Shown piece by piece: positions 1 through 11,536 of a DNA stretch of 64,000 bases. Location of the stretch: contig CM042010.1 of NCBI GenBank assembly GCA_023525715.1, positions 67,916,894 through 67,980,893 on the forward strand, in the 5' to 3' direction. The translations under genes and the position numbers were made by a program. The notes under the pieces were generated by a model that saw nothing but the letters and a program-made list of their open reading frames with translations, made no database searches and was not told where the DNA came from. Each line of letters begins with the position of its first letter. Position 1 is the first letter of the stretch. This DNA comes from Cichorium intybus (Eukaryota; Streptophyta; Magnoliopsida; Asterales; Asteraceae).

Positions 1-360
1 GCATATAAATTCATATATGCATATGCAGTTCATGTTTCATACAATAACAGTTCATGTTAATGTAATTCATTTGTTCTTACTATTAAGAAACTAGAACTAA
101 AATTTTTAAGGATTTACGAATTGTTAATAAAATCACAAATTAGTCAAAATGTTGTTTGTGTATATAAATATGCATATACATTCATATACGCATTAGCATA
201 TACATATGCATATGCATATACATATGCATATGCAGTTCATGTTTCATACAGTAACAATTCATGTTAAGGTAATTCATTTGTTCTTACTATTCAGAAATTA
301 GAACTAAAATTTTTAAGGATTTACAAACTGTTAATAAAATCACAAAGTAGTCATAGTTTA
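1..360. repeat. tandem duplication, ~207-bp unit, with TATGCA microsatellite
   Basis: The sequence from about 24 (TGCAGTTCATGTTTCATACA) recurs at about 231 with the same following 120 bases (AATTCATTTGTTCTTACTATT, then AACTAAAATTTTTAAGGATTTAC), giving a period near 207 bp. A third, diverged partial copy is at about 1897-2040, and a short piece is near 2083-2130. The units are joined by runs of CATATGCATATACATATG. No coding potential is visible. Confidence 0.75.
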
Positions 361-408
361 AACATAAACAGCTGTAACATCCGAAACATGAAATTTTTAA
401 ACATAGCT

Positions 409-1004
409 TCAAAAGACAAACAATAAACAAATATTAATAAGACCCAGCAAACCAATCTTCCTTAATTCGTGTACCACTACCGCCAGCTCCACGTGCTTGA
501 CTACACCTGCTCCACGTGCTTGACTACCACCTGCTCCACGACTACCTGAACCACTACCGCCCTTTCCGCCTGCAACTGGCCAAGCAATATCCATGATTTT
601 ATAGTACGACCACGTTTCATTACTCATAAGATTCCAGGTTTGATGAACCCTAATAAGCGTTTTTGGTAAGGTAAGTTGTTCTTCATTATCAAATTTGACA
701 ATCTAATGGCCTCTGTTATTTTTCCCTGTAACTGTGCCTTTCCACCAACCTCCATGCGCGTACGCATCTACAATATCTTGCTCAAAAAATTCATTGAACT
801 TATAATGTGAAGGAAATGGACGAACCCTTGCCAAAGGTACCTACTCAATCAATTTTTGTTTTCATTATCAAGAAGAGTTTCATATCTAACCTGGCATGAC
901 TCATTATAAATTTCAAGGTATTTTGCTATGTAGTAAGAGTTTTCAAAACCAGGATCTACACCCATAACCTCCACCTTAGCCCCTTTCTCAACATTGTCTG
1001 CCAT
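409..1004 (-). pseudogene. Agenet-domain (plant Tudor-like) protein, broken
   Basis: Reading the minus strand from the ATG at 1002-1004, the first ~50 residues contain KVEVMGVDPGFENSYYIAKY and then VRYETLLD. After a frame change near 845 the reading continues with PLARVRPFP, FEQDIVDAYAHGGWWKGTVT, FDNEEQLTLP and LIRVHQTW. This order (xVEV..GFxxSWYxA, then YETLL, LxxVRP.P, VDAYxxxGWWxGxV, R.HxxW) is the Agenet tandem-Tudor signature. In plants that domain is found in chromatin and RNA-binding proteins. The tail (about 540-600) is Gly/Ser-rich (GGKGGSGSGSRGAGG). Lesions seen are a frame change plus a stop around 838-850 and an in-frame TAG at 703-705. The ATG is chosen because it is the first after an untranslated leader and directly precedes the domain. 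It lies on the same strand as the Ulp1-like gene in element A and was probably carried by the element. The domain call is firm; cargo status is inference. Confidence 0.7.
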
Positions 1005-1875
1005 TTACTCCTGCAAAAGTATCAAACATTAGGAACACTATATTAGAAAAAAAAAATGTCAATCAGGCTCTACACAATCTAACCATCAAATAAAACTTAT
1101 GTTGATGTAGTTTTTTTGGAAAATCAAAGATTTCTGTTAAATTTATTAATACTTAAAAAAATAGAAAGAATTTTGATTAATCGCTTTTGAAGAACATATG
1201 CATATGTAAAATAGTTACCCAAAACCCAAAAATCGTAGAATCAAAGATTTGTATGAATGTTTAACATATTATGTAAATAAGAAATATACCTTGATTTTAA
1301 GGATCTGTATGAACCAAATTGAATTCGAACAAAGATTTGACAATTTATGCGAGAGAAAGTTAAGGTTTCTTTGAATTGTTTCTTTGAAAATTTTGAGAAA
1401 TGGGAGATTTTATAGATGAAAAAGTTAAGGCTTCAAAGAAAAAGTTAGAGCATCCCATCTGCACCTTTGACCGATCCACTCACCATTTTTTTTATTAAAA
1501 AAAATAATTTTTTTTAAAAAGTTGGTGACCCCATCACAAAAAAGTTATGGCTTCAGAGAGAAAAGTGGAAGCATGCGCATATGCTTCTTTGACTGATCCA
1601 CTCACCATTTTTTTATTAAAAAAAACCAAAATTATCAAAAAGTAATGTGATATGCTTTGACTGATCCACTCACCATTTTTTTTATTCTTCTCTTACCTTT
1701 TCTTTTTTAATTTTTAAACCTTTTTTCAAAACTTTGCCATTTCTCAAAAAAGTTTGCGATTATAAAATTTATAATTTGTCAATTATTCTATACTTTTCTG
1801 TTTTTATAAATATGATTTTTGGTTCTTTTTTAATTACAGTGCAAAAATCTTTTTCAAGATTGGTATAATAAACGA
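1005..1875 (-). other. upstream leader of the Agenet pseudogene; non-coding with short repeats
   Basis: No gene is visible. About 1215-1440 resembles about 32690-33020 in the same orientation: AATCGTAGAATCAAAG, TTTGTATGAATGTTTAA, AGAAATATACC, then GGTTTCTTTGAAAATTT and GGGAGATTTTA. That other copy is the region upstream of the Ulp1-like gene. Around 1460-1700, three copies of a short motif (TTTGACTGATCCACTCACCA plus a T-rich tail) occur, at about 1467, 1589 and 1657. Confidence 0.5.
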
Positions 1876-3283
1876 CTGAATTCTAAACAGGTGATGAAAT
1901 ATAAATTAACAAAGTCAGTCAAAATGTTATCTGTGTATGTAAATTTACATATACATTCATACATGCATATGCATATGCACATACATATAAACATTCATAT
2001 ACACATACAGTTAATCTATCATACAATAACAGATAACAATCAATTAGATTCAAGCATAAAATTCAACTTTCAGATCTATCATACATAAACTCAGTGAAAA
2101 TGTTACCTGTGTGATGTAAGTTTACAAGACAAAAATACTGTTCACTTTTTTAAAACATAAAATGATTAAATGTTTCTTAGAGTCAACCAAAAAATTCAAG
2201 ACTTTCACATCATTTTCATCATTGCTTCTCTTCTATGCCAAGCATCATATTTCATACTTTCTCTTCTTTCTTTAGGCAACTTTGAAAATTTTTCAGCCTC
2301 TTGTATAACCATATGTTTGTTGACATTCAAATCACAAAGTAGTATTTTTGACAAATACTTCTTCCGTAGCTCCCACGGTTCTTTCTGCTGTGCATGAGGT
2401 TCATATGTTAGTTTGCAATTGCATTTGGAAGGCTGTCCACCCATGAAAGTTTCCATATGTCTCATAACAAATATGCACAGTCATTCTCATTAGAATTGGT
2501 CTGACATTTCATCTTCACATATTTGGGTTCTTTTTTCTTTAACTTGGTGGCATTTGGATGTAGAATGTCAAACAAATAACGCGAGAAAAAAGAAGCCTGA
2601 AATCAAGAAATTATATTTAAAATTTATTATATAAATAAAACGTTATAAATTTAATAAAAAGTAATAATCACGTAAATCTTACAATGTTTTTGGGTACATG
2701 ATCATAGAATTCTTCAGGATGATCTTTCATGTTATCCAAAACTACAATAGATGGAACTGTAGTATCAATAACCATTACATAGTAGTGGTTATTTCTAAAG
2801 ACAGGAAAAACACATGTTCATTATTTTCAAAAATTAGGAAATGTGTATTAACAAAATACTAATTAATTCAAAAGCAAAGCACATACCAAATCAACGTATT
2901 TGAAATTTCCAACAATTGTGTTACTTGCATATTCATGTAAGTTCTTTGTGAAGTCCAGATAAAGATCAACATTGTCTGAATTTGATTTCAACATCTGCTC
3001 AGTCTAAATATAAATAAAATGGAAACAAAGTTTTATATTAACGTAAGAATGATACATATGCATATTTATATGCATATTCATATTAATATTTGATTTACAT
3101 ATTAGTATGATTATATGTATTAGGAAATAATGTTTGTCTTTAATTATATCTATAAATTATAGATATGTATAAAAAATATGTATATGTATATGAAAACAAA
3201 AGAATAATATGTATATACATATGCATATGCATATACATATGCATATGATGGTTGATATACATATCCATATGAATATATACATA

Positions 3284-3800
3284 TTAGCAAGTAATTCTTC
3301 TGTTTTCTTCCTCTTTTTCTGTCATCTGATCTGGAGCAACATATTTCATTTGTGTTTTCCATTGGTCATACTTTTCAATTTGTAAGTCAGTTGAATATTT
3401 TGAAGGGTAGAAAACATACAAAATTATCTCAACTATCACTCTCATTTTCACTAAAACTAGATTATTCGCCTTCATCATATACAGTAAAACATGATCTTGA
3501 ATTTCGTAATATCTGCTAAATATTTTGAAGATAATAAAAAAGCTCTGCTATAACAGAAACTTGATTTTCTTCAAACTAATGTAGCAAATATCATGAAATT
3601 GAAGATCACTGAATATGTTAAAGACGAGTCATCTAGCTCTAGTGAAAATGAGAATGATAACTTAGATAATTTTGTTTGTTTTCTACCCTACAAAAGATTA
3701 AACTAAGTTACATATTGAATAGAATCACCGATGGAAAACACATTTGAAATACGTTGCTCTAGATCAGCTAATAGAAAAGAGATAAAAAACAGAAGAATGA
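3284..3800. repeat. fold-back MITE, copy 1 (arms ~200 bp)
   Basis: The left arm (about 3284-3490) and right arm (about 3600-3800) are diverged inverted copies. TTCTTCTGTTTTCTTCCTC..GATCTGGAGCAAC..GTGTTTTCCAT on the left matches the reverse complement of the right arm throughout, leaving a spacer of ~110 bp. It is flanked by TATGCA microsatellite and lies in an intron of the Ulp1-like pseudogene. A transcript would fold into a long imperfect hairpin. Confidence 0.75.
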
Positions 3801-3944
3801 TATGTATATACATACTTGTATGCATATCCATATAAATGTTAGATATAGATATCAATATGTATATACATACTTGTATGTATATCCATATAAAAAAATATGC
3901 ATATGCAAGTATGCATATACATATGCATATATAAAGATACACAC

Positions 3945-4465
3945 TATTAAATAATTCTTTTATTTTCTATTTCTTTTTTGTCCACTGACCTGGAGTAGAC
4001 TACTTTCGTTATGTTTTTCATTGCTCATTCTTTTCAATTTGTGAGCTAGCTTAATCTTTTATTTGGTAGAAAATATACAAAATTGTTTGAGCTATAACTC
4101 TCATTTTCACTAGAACTAGATTATTCGCCTTCATCATATACAGTAAAACTTGATTTTGAATTTCATAATATGTGCTAAAATATTTTGAAGATAGTAAACA
4201 AGCTCTGCTATAACAGAAACATGATTTTATTCAAGCTAATGTAGCAAATATCATGAAATTAAAATCACAAAATATGTTAAAGGCGAGTTATATAGCTCTA
4301 TTGAAAATGAGAATGATAACTTAAATGATTTTGTATTTTTTCTACCAAATAAGAGATTAAACTAATTCACATATTGAAAATAATAACAAATGAAAATCAT
4401 AAAGGAAATAGCCTACTCTAGATCAGTTGACAGAAAAGAGACAAAAAATAGAAAAATGATACACG
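3945..4465. repeat. fold-back MITE, copy 2 (arms ~200 bp)
   Basis: Same family as the element at 3284-3800, offset by ~661 bp (the shared stretch GATTATTCGCCTTCATCATA occurs at both). The left arm about 3945-4148 is the inverted copy of about 4260-4465. It too ends in TATATACAT/TATGCATAT microsatellite. The pair suggests either tandem duplication of a MITE plus microsatellite, or two insertions. Confidence 0.75.
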
Positions 4466-4800
4466 TATATACATTTATGCATATAAATATGCATATTTAT
4501 ATGCATACACATATGCATATTAATATTCATATATATATATAAATTTTATATGCATATACAGATCAACAGACAGCAATATATTTTTAAACAGATGATTATG
4601 AAAAATAGCAATTCATATGCATATACAAATCAAATGATATTATTTAATTATTCATATATAAGATGAATATTCATATTGGTACATATATACTATGCATATT
4701 CATATTCATATGCATATTCATATTCATATGCATATGCATATGCATATAAATATGCATATGATATGTGTATGCATATAGCTATTATATAGATGTATATATG
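4466..4800. repeat. TATGCA/TATTCA microsatellite
   Basis: Degenerate simple sequence built of CATATGCATATTCATAT hexamers, particularly at 4480-4560 and 4675-4775. It sits in an intron of the Ulp1-like pseudogene. The few bases between the runs show no ORF. Confidence 0.7.
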
Positions 4801-6048
4801 TTTACTTACAAATATTCCAATATTGAAAAAAAATCTTGATGGTGAGGTTGGGGCTTTCCTTGTTTCTCCATAATTCATTACCATTGTCCAAGCATCAATA
4901 CAATCTGCTGTAACCCAAGTTTCAGGTATGAAACTCTCCAGAACAGTTCTAGTAGTAAAGTTCCCATTTTGGGTTTTGAAAATGGGAAACCTGAAAAAAT
5001 TAAATATTTATTAGACATTTAAATTTATATAATAGTATTGTTTTATATAGATAATCTTACTTTGTATCTCCAAAAAGAGCAAATACTCGATTAGTCACTT
5101 TAATTTCAAGTGCCGAGTATTCTTCACCAATTTCTACTTGTCTCTTTTTGTAAGGTGAGCATAGGTACGCTGATGCTTTTGTTTGTCTTTTATGCAGTTC
5201 ATCTATTGATATAGCTAACAGAATTTCATCAACGACATCACCTTTGTCTTTAGATTGTTGTTTTTGACCAACAAAAGTAGGAAAATCCTGGGATATTCCC
5301 AGATCAAAATTAGGAATATCATCACTAATTGTATTCTTTTTATCATTCTCGCTATATAAATAGTTGTTTTCGATATCTTGTAATACCTGCAACAAGTATG
5401 GCGATATTGGTGAAGTTTCTTCAAACTCAACGATTTGCTTTTTCAGTATTTGAGCATTTTCAGGTGTTTGAAAATCAACTGCTTCATCTTTCAAAATTTC
5501 TTCAACATTCTCTTCAGCATTCTTTTCTTTATCAGTAACATTTCTTTCATCTTTTCCAGCATTCTGTTCACCTTCATCATCTGCTTCATCTTCTTCAACA
5601 TTTAGAGCTAATTTACTTCCAAAATCTTCTTTGATTCCACCATCTTCTTTTCCACTTTCTTTAAGTTTTGCTTCATCTTCTTCATCTATATCATCATCTT
5701 CTTTTTCACCTTCTTCAATTCCTCCTCCTTCTTCAACATTTTGAACTTCTTCATCTATTTCAACATCTTCTTTTCCACCTTCTTTAAGTTCTTCTCAACA
5801 TCTTTCACAAATCCTTCAACTTCAGCACTTTTTTTCTTAACTTCAAATATTTCATCAAATTCCTTTTTCAGATCATTAAGTTCATCTCTATTTGGGTGGT
5901 TTTCCAAACAGTAAGTTAGCATGATTTCAACATCTTTTTTGTATTCTCGTATTTTTGAAATCTTTATGCTAATGCCTCTAATTTTTTCCTGTAAATTTTT
6001 TGTACATATAAAAAGTTATTAATATATGCATTTGAATGTGCATATGTA

Positions 6049-6420
<372 letters not shown>

Positions 6421-6860
6421 TATTTACAACATGCATATTTCATTAACTAACTTATATGTACATAATTTGTTATATGCATATAAATTTGGATATGCATATA
6501 TACATGTATGCATATACATATGTATATAAATATGCATATACATATGCATGTAAATATGCATATATATATAAATTTATATGCATATACCTATGCATATACA
6601 AATCATATACATATACATATCCATACAAGTATTCAAGTTAGCAAATATTCAAATACATACAATATTTACAACATGCACATGTCATTAACTAACTTATATG
6701 TACATAATTTGTTATATGCATATAAATTTGGATATGCATATTTATGCAGATATGTATATGCATGTTGATATACATAGCAAGATCAGTACAAAGACCATTT
6801 ATATACATATGCATATTTTTAAACATATGCATGTTGTAAATATTTTGGCAAGCAGTATAT
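6421..6860. repeat. TATGCA/TATACA microsatellite with internal duplication
   Basis: Long degenerate hexamer array. A ~225-bp duplication is also visible: CTAACTTATATGTACATAAT then TTGTTATATGCATATAAATT occurs at about 6447 and again at about 6690. AGCAAGATCAGTACAAAGAC at about 6777 recurs at about 7820 and 10455. Confidence 0.65.
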
Positions 6861-7670
6861 GTGTATAGATTTATTTCTAGACAGAAGCATCTACTTAGTA
6901 TTTACATTTTGATAAATGGAAAATGGGGTTATCATTTGTTTAAATCAATACCTATCAGTTTTCAAATAAAAGATGCAATTTTAACATTTATTTTAATAGA
7001 TTTTTCATACCATGCTTACATTATATATCTAAACACTCATGATGTCAGTGATATGTGAGTGAGCTACAACTTGTATGAAAACCTAGTTGAATTAGATACA
7101 TCAAAAATATTTAGAAAGTTACAAAGAGATATCTTAATTAGATTCATAAATAATTGTTTTCAACGGACATAATAATCATAAAAAGGAAACAAATATCATA
7201 ACAAGTTTAAGAAACTCAAAACCAGAAGGCATAATAATATATAAGTATATATAATAAAACAATAGTTTTAAGAGTTCCTGACAAAATAACATGCCTTTTG
7301 GTTTTGGGCTTCTCAATCACATCATGAAGTTTGCTTCCTTTTTATTCAAATTAATATGTCATCATAAAAAACAATCATAAATTTCCTGCATTTAGACATC
7401 ACTTTACTTTTTAAATAAGATATATTTAGTCCAACATAGGTTTTCATACAAATTGTAGCCTACTCAAATAACTCTTAGTCATTAAATATTAAAACATATC
7501 ATTATTGCATGAAAAAAAGATATATTAAAATAAATATTAAAATTTAGCTCAATCTTTGAAACCCAACAAATATTGATTATAAGAGATGGATAACCCTATT
7601 TTCGATTTTATAGAAAATGCAAATGTATATATTAATTTTTCATAACTATTTGTCAAAATGCACAAGCTAA
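6861..7670. other. intronic AT-rich sequence, nothing recognised
   Basis: No ORF, repeat or RNA gene could be supported here. It lies between exons of the Ulp1-like pseudogene of element A. Confidence 0.4.
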
Positions 7671-8360
7671 TTATGTATATATACATGTATGCATATACAT
7701 ATGTATATAAATATCCATATTTATATGCATATAAATATGCATATATATAAATTTATATGCATATACCTATGCATATACATATCAGTACAAAGATATGCGT
7801 ATGCATGTTGATATACATAGCAAGATCAGTACAAAGACCATTTATATACATATGTATATACATATTTATATGCATATACATATGCATGTAAATATACATA
7901 TATATAAATTTATATGCATATACAGATCATATACATATACAAAGACCATTTATATACATATGTATATGCATATTTATACGCATATACATATGCATGTAAA
8001 TATGCATATATATAAATTTATATGCATATACGTATGCATATACAGATCATATACATATACATATGCATGTAAATATTCATATATATTAATTTATATGCAT
8101 ATACGTGTGCATATACAGATCATATACATATACATGTCCATATAAAAGTTAGGAAATATGCAAATACATATGCATATAAATATTTTAATAAAATGCATAT
8201 GCATATGCATATAAATAACAATATGCATACATATATGATATGATATATGTATCTATATACTTATTAAATATACATATTTTTTAATCAGTAGAGTAGAGTA
8301 TGAACATGAATATAAATATGCATATGAATATGCATATACATATCATATACATATACAGGT
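7671..8360. repeat. TATGCA/TATACA microsatellite, higher-order units
   Basis: The hexamer array has a higher-order repeat of roughly 110-125 bp. GCATATATATAAATTTATAT then GCATATAC recurs near 7738, 7895, 8005 and (diverged) 8085, each time followed by CAGATCATATACATATACA or a close variant. The hexamers are self-complementary (ATGCAT, CATATG). Confidence 0.65.
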
Positions 8361-9789
8361 CTACAAATAGTACAGTGAATTATGTATATAGAGTAGTGTG
8401 ATGTGTTTTATACACATATATTCAGTGTTTGTATGCATGTATGTTTATTATCATATATTTATCATTAATATGTAATATACCTCAATTGTTGGTTCCAATT
8501 TACGCTTTTTTGTTGTAGGGATCTCTTCTTCTTCCAAATTATCTTCTCTTACTTTCTTCAGCTTTGAATGAAAAAAACATATATTAAAATAAATATTAAA
8601 ATTTGTAAATCTGTATGTATATGAATATAAATATGCATGTGAATATGTATATACATATCAGCTATAGTATATGTGCACACAATGTAAATGGTATACATCT
8701 ATGTTTATTATTATAAAATCATAATTAACATGTAGTATACCTTCATTGGAGGAATCTCTTCTTCTTCTAATTTATCTTCTGTTACTTTCTTCACCTTTTC
8801 TTGTTCATAAAAATTCTTTTGTTTCATTTCTTGTTTGTTCCAGAAGTTGATTGCTGGAACTTTTTTCAATTTCGTTATCTTGGATCCATCATCTCTTGAT
8901 GTTACTGTTTGTATAAAAGCAAGTTGCACAAAAGTAAAGTTTGTTAATAGTTTTCAATAAATTAAAATAGTTTAATAGATTTAAAAATACTTACAAGTAA
9001 AACTGCTACTAGTCCTGCATAAAAACTGTTATCATTTTTTCTTTTTCAAAACTTTTTGGAACCTCTCAAAGCATCCAAAACAAATTTGCACCAGTTGACA
9101 TTTGAAATGTCAACTTTTCCAACCAATTTGTTAATAATTTTGTTAGGCAAATTCCGTTTTTCTGTGATTTGCAAAGACTATTTGTAAATAACACAAGAAA
9201 ATTTAACTTGAATAGCATTCGATGGTCTGTTGTAGTCTTTATCTTCTGTGCAATATCTTTTTTGCTTAGCTTTTTGAAGTCTTTGAACTGCTTCTGAAAC
9301 TTCTGAACTAATAGATGTGAATCAGGGTGTTCTTCCAAATCTTCTAAATTCAGATCTCCTTTAGCAATTCTCATTAAATCATATATTAGATCTATACTAA
9401 TTTTTATGTTACCCTTAGCTGTTTTAATCAATAGTTTTTCATCATAAAAATATCAACTAGATTATACCCTAATTTTGATGGAATAATATCCAGTTTCATT
9501 TGTAACAAAGAACCAAAACCTATATTCTTGACTGTTTCTTTCTGTTTTTTGGTTAATGTTTCAATGACATTTAGAAATTGTGTTGGTGTTGTCCTTGTAT
9601 GAATAATTCTATCTTTGTCATCTGATTTTTTTGAACTCTTTCTTTTTTTCTTCAAAAACAATCTTCTGTTTCTTCAAATCTATTTGTCTTTTTGATTTTT
9701 TTGATTTTTTTTTCTTTTGAAATAATAGTTGTCTTTGTTGTTTTGGATCCTACAATATTTTTTCGAAACACATATCGGAATGTTTATAT

Positions 9790-10200
<411 letters not shown>

Positions 10201-10257
10201 ATTACATATTTTTTTAAAGTAAAAAAATATTCATGTTCATACAAATTTTGTTCAAGT

Positions 10258-10385
10258 GAATTACAGTTTTGGTCCTTGTGATTTACTCTAAATTCAACTT
10301 TTGATCCTATTTTTAAAAATCTTGTAGAAATAACAAAAAATGTAAGTAAATATAAAACACAAGGACGACAACTGTAATTTACTCG
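10258..10385. repeat. small MITE, family 'ACAGTTTTGGTCCTTGTGAT'
   Basis: About 128 bp. The left end AATTACAGTTTTGGTCCTTG is the inverted copy of the right end CAAGGACGACAACTGTAATT. The centre contains TCTTGTAGAAATAACAAAAA. A sister copy is at 10622-10760. The plus-strand stretch between them has more TATGCA-type sequence. Confidence 0.75.
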
Positions 10386-10621
10386 ATTTTTTAATATTTA
10401 TAAGCATATAAATACGCATATTCTTATCTATGTGCATATGCATGTTGATATACATAGCAAGATCAGTACAAAGAATATTTATATGAATATAGACATTGAC
10501 AGATGAACATTCATATAAATATAGACATAGACAGATGAACATGCATATAAATATGCACATGAATATTTATGATTATATAAATATGCATATAGATATTTAT
10601 GCATATTCATATGCATATTTT

Positions 10622-10760
10622 TAAAGTAAATTACAGTTTTGGTCATTGTGATTACATTTTTTTAAAGTACAAAATTTTACATGTTGATACAAATTTTGTA
10701 GAAAATACCAAAAATATAAGTAAATTTAAAACACAGGGATGAAAACTGTAATTTACTGTA
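10622..10760. repeat. small MITE, second copy of the same family
   Basis: Left end AAATTACAGTTTTGGTCATT; right end CACAGGGATGAAAACTGTAA. The interior shares TTTTGTAGAAAATACCAAAA with the copy at 10258-10385. A third fragment (AAATTATAGTTTTGGTCCTT) lies at about 10943-10962 beyond a (TA)n tract. Confidence 0.75.
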
Positions 10761-10814
10761 TTTTTTAATATATAATTTATTATATGCATATAAATATGCA
10801 TATGCATATGCATG

Positions 10815-10938
<124 letters not shown>

Positions 10939-11166
10939 GGAGTAAATTATAGTTTTGGTCCTTGTGATTTAGAATAAATTATAGTTTTGAATTTTACACT
11001 ATTGTGTTTTTTGTTCAGAGTCTTCAGTGTCTTGAGTTTTCTGAGTTTCTTGAGATTTCTGAGTATCATCAGTATTATCTTCTTCTATTAGCACAGGATC
11101 ATCTTTTTCATTTTTGAATCTTTTTAATTTTTTTTTCAAAATCCTTTCACTTTTTCCTCTCACCAT

Positions 11167-11536
11167 TTTTATATAACCTGAAACAATTGAAATAACAATT
11201 ATTAATAAGTGTGTTTAAATTCTTAAAAAACCATTTAATGAGACTTTTTTAGAAGTTTTGTTTGACTTTGAGGTTCTTTTATATTTATTAATAGTTACAA
11301 AAATAAAAACAATTTTGATGATACATCAAATGTTGAAAGTTTGATAGTTAACCCACGTTTGCTGTATCTGTTCAAATATTTTGTGAAAATTAAGTATTGT
11401 TTCTGTTTGAATATTAGTCAAATTCCATAAAAACCTTACTAATTTGAAATTTTTTCTGTTTAACCAAGGAAGAATAATATTTTTCTGATTTAATTGAGAC
11501 TCGGATTTGTTTTTTAACAATCACCTCAACCGTGTA
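11167..11536. other. upstream region of the Ulp1-like pseudogene, split by a retrotransposon
   Basis: No gene is visible. The sequence resumes after the retrotransposon at 32443. Position 11532-11536 (GTGTA) is the left copy of the retrotransposon target duplication. Confidence 0.6.
11532..11536. repeat. target-site duplication GTGTA, left copy
   Basis: GTGTA directly precedes the 5' LTR; the matching copy is at 32438-32442. Confidence 0.95.
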
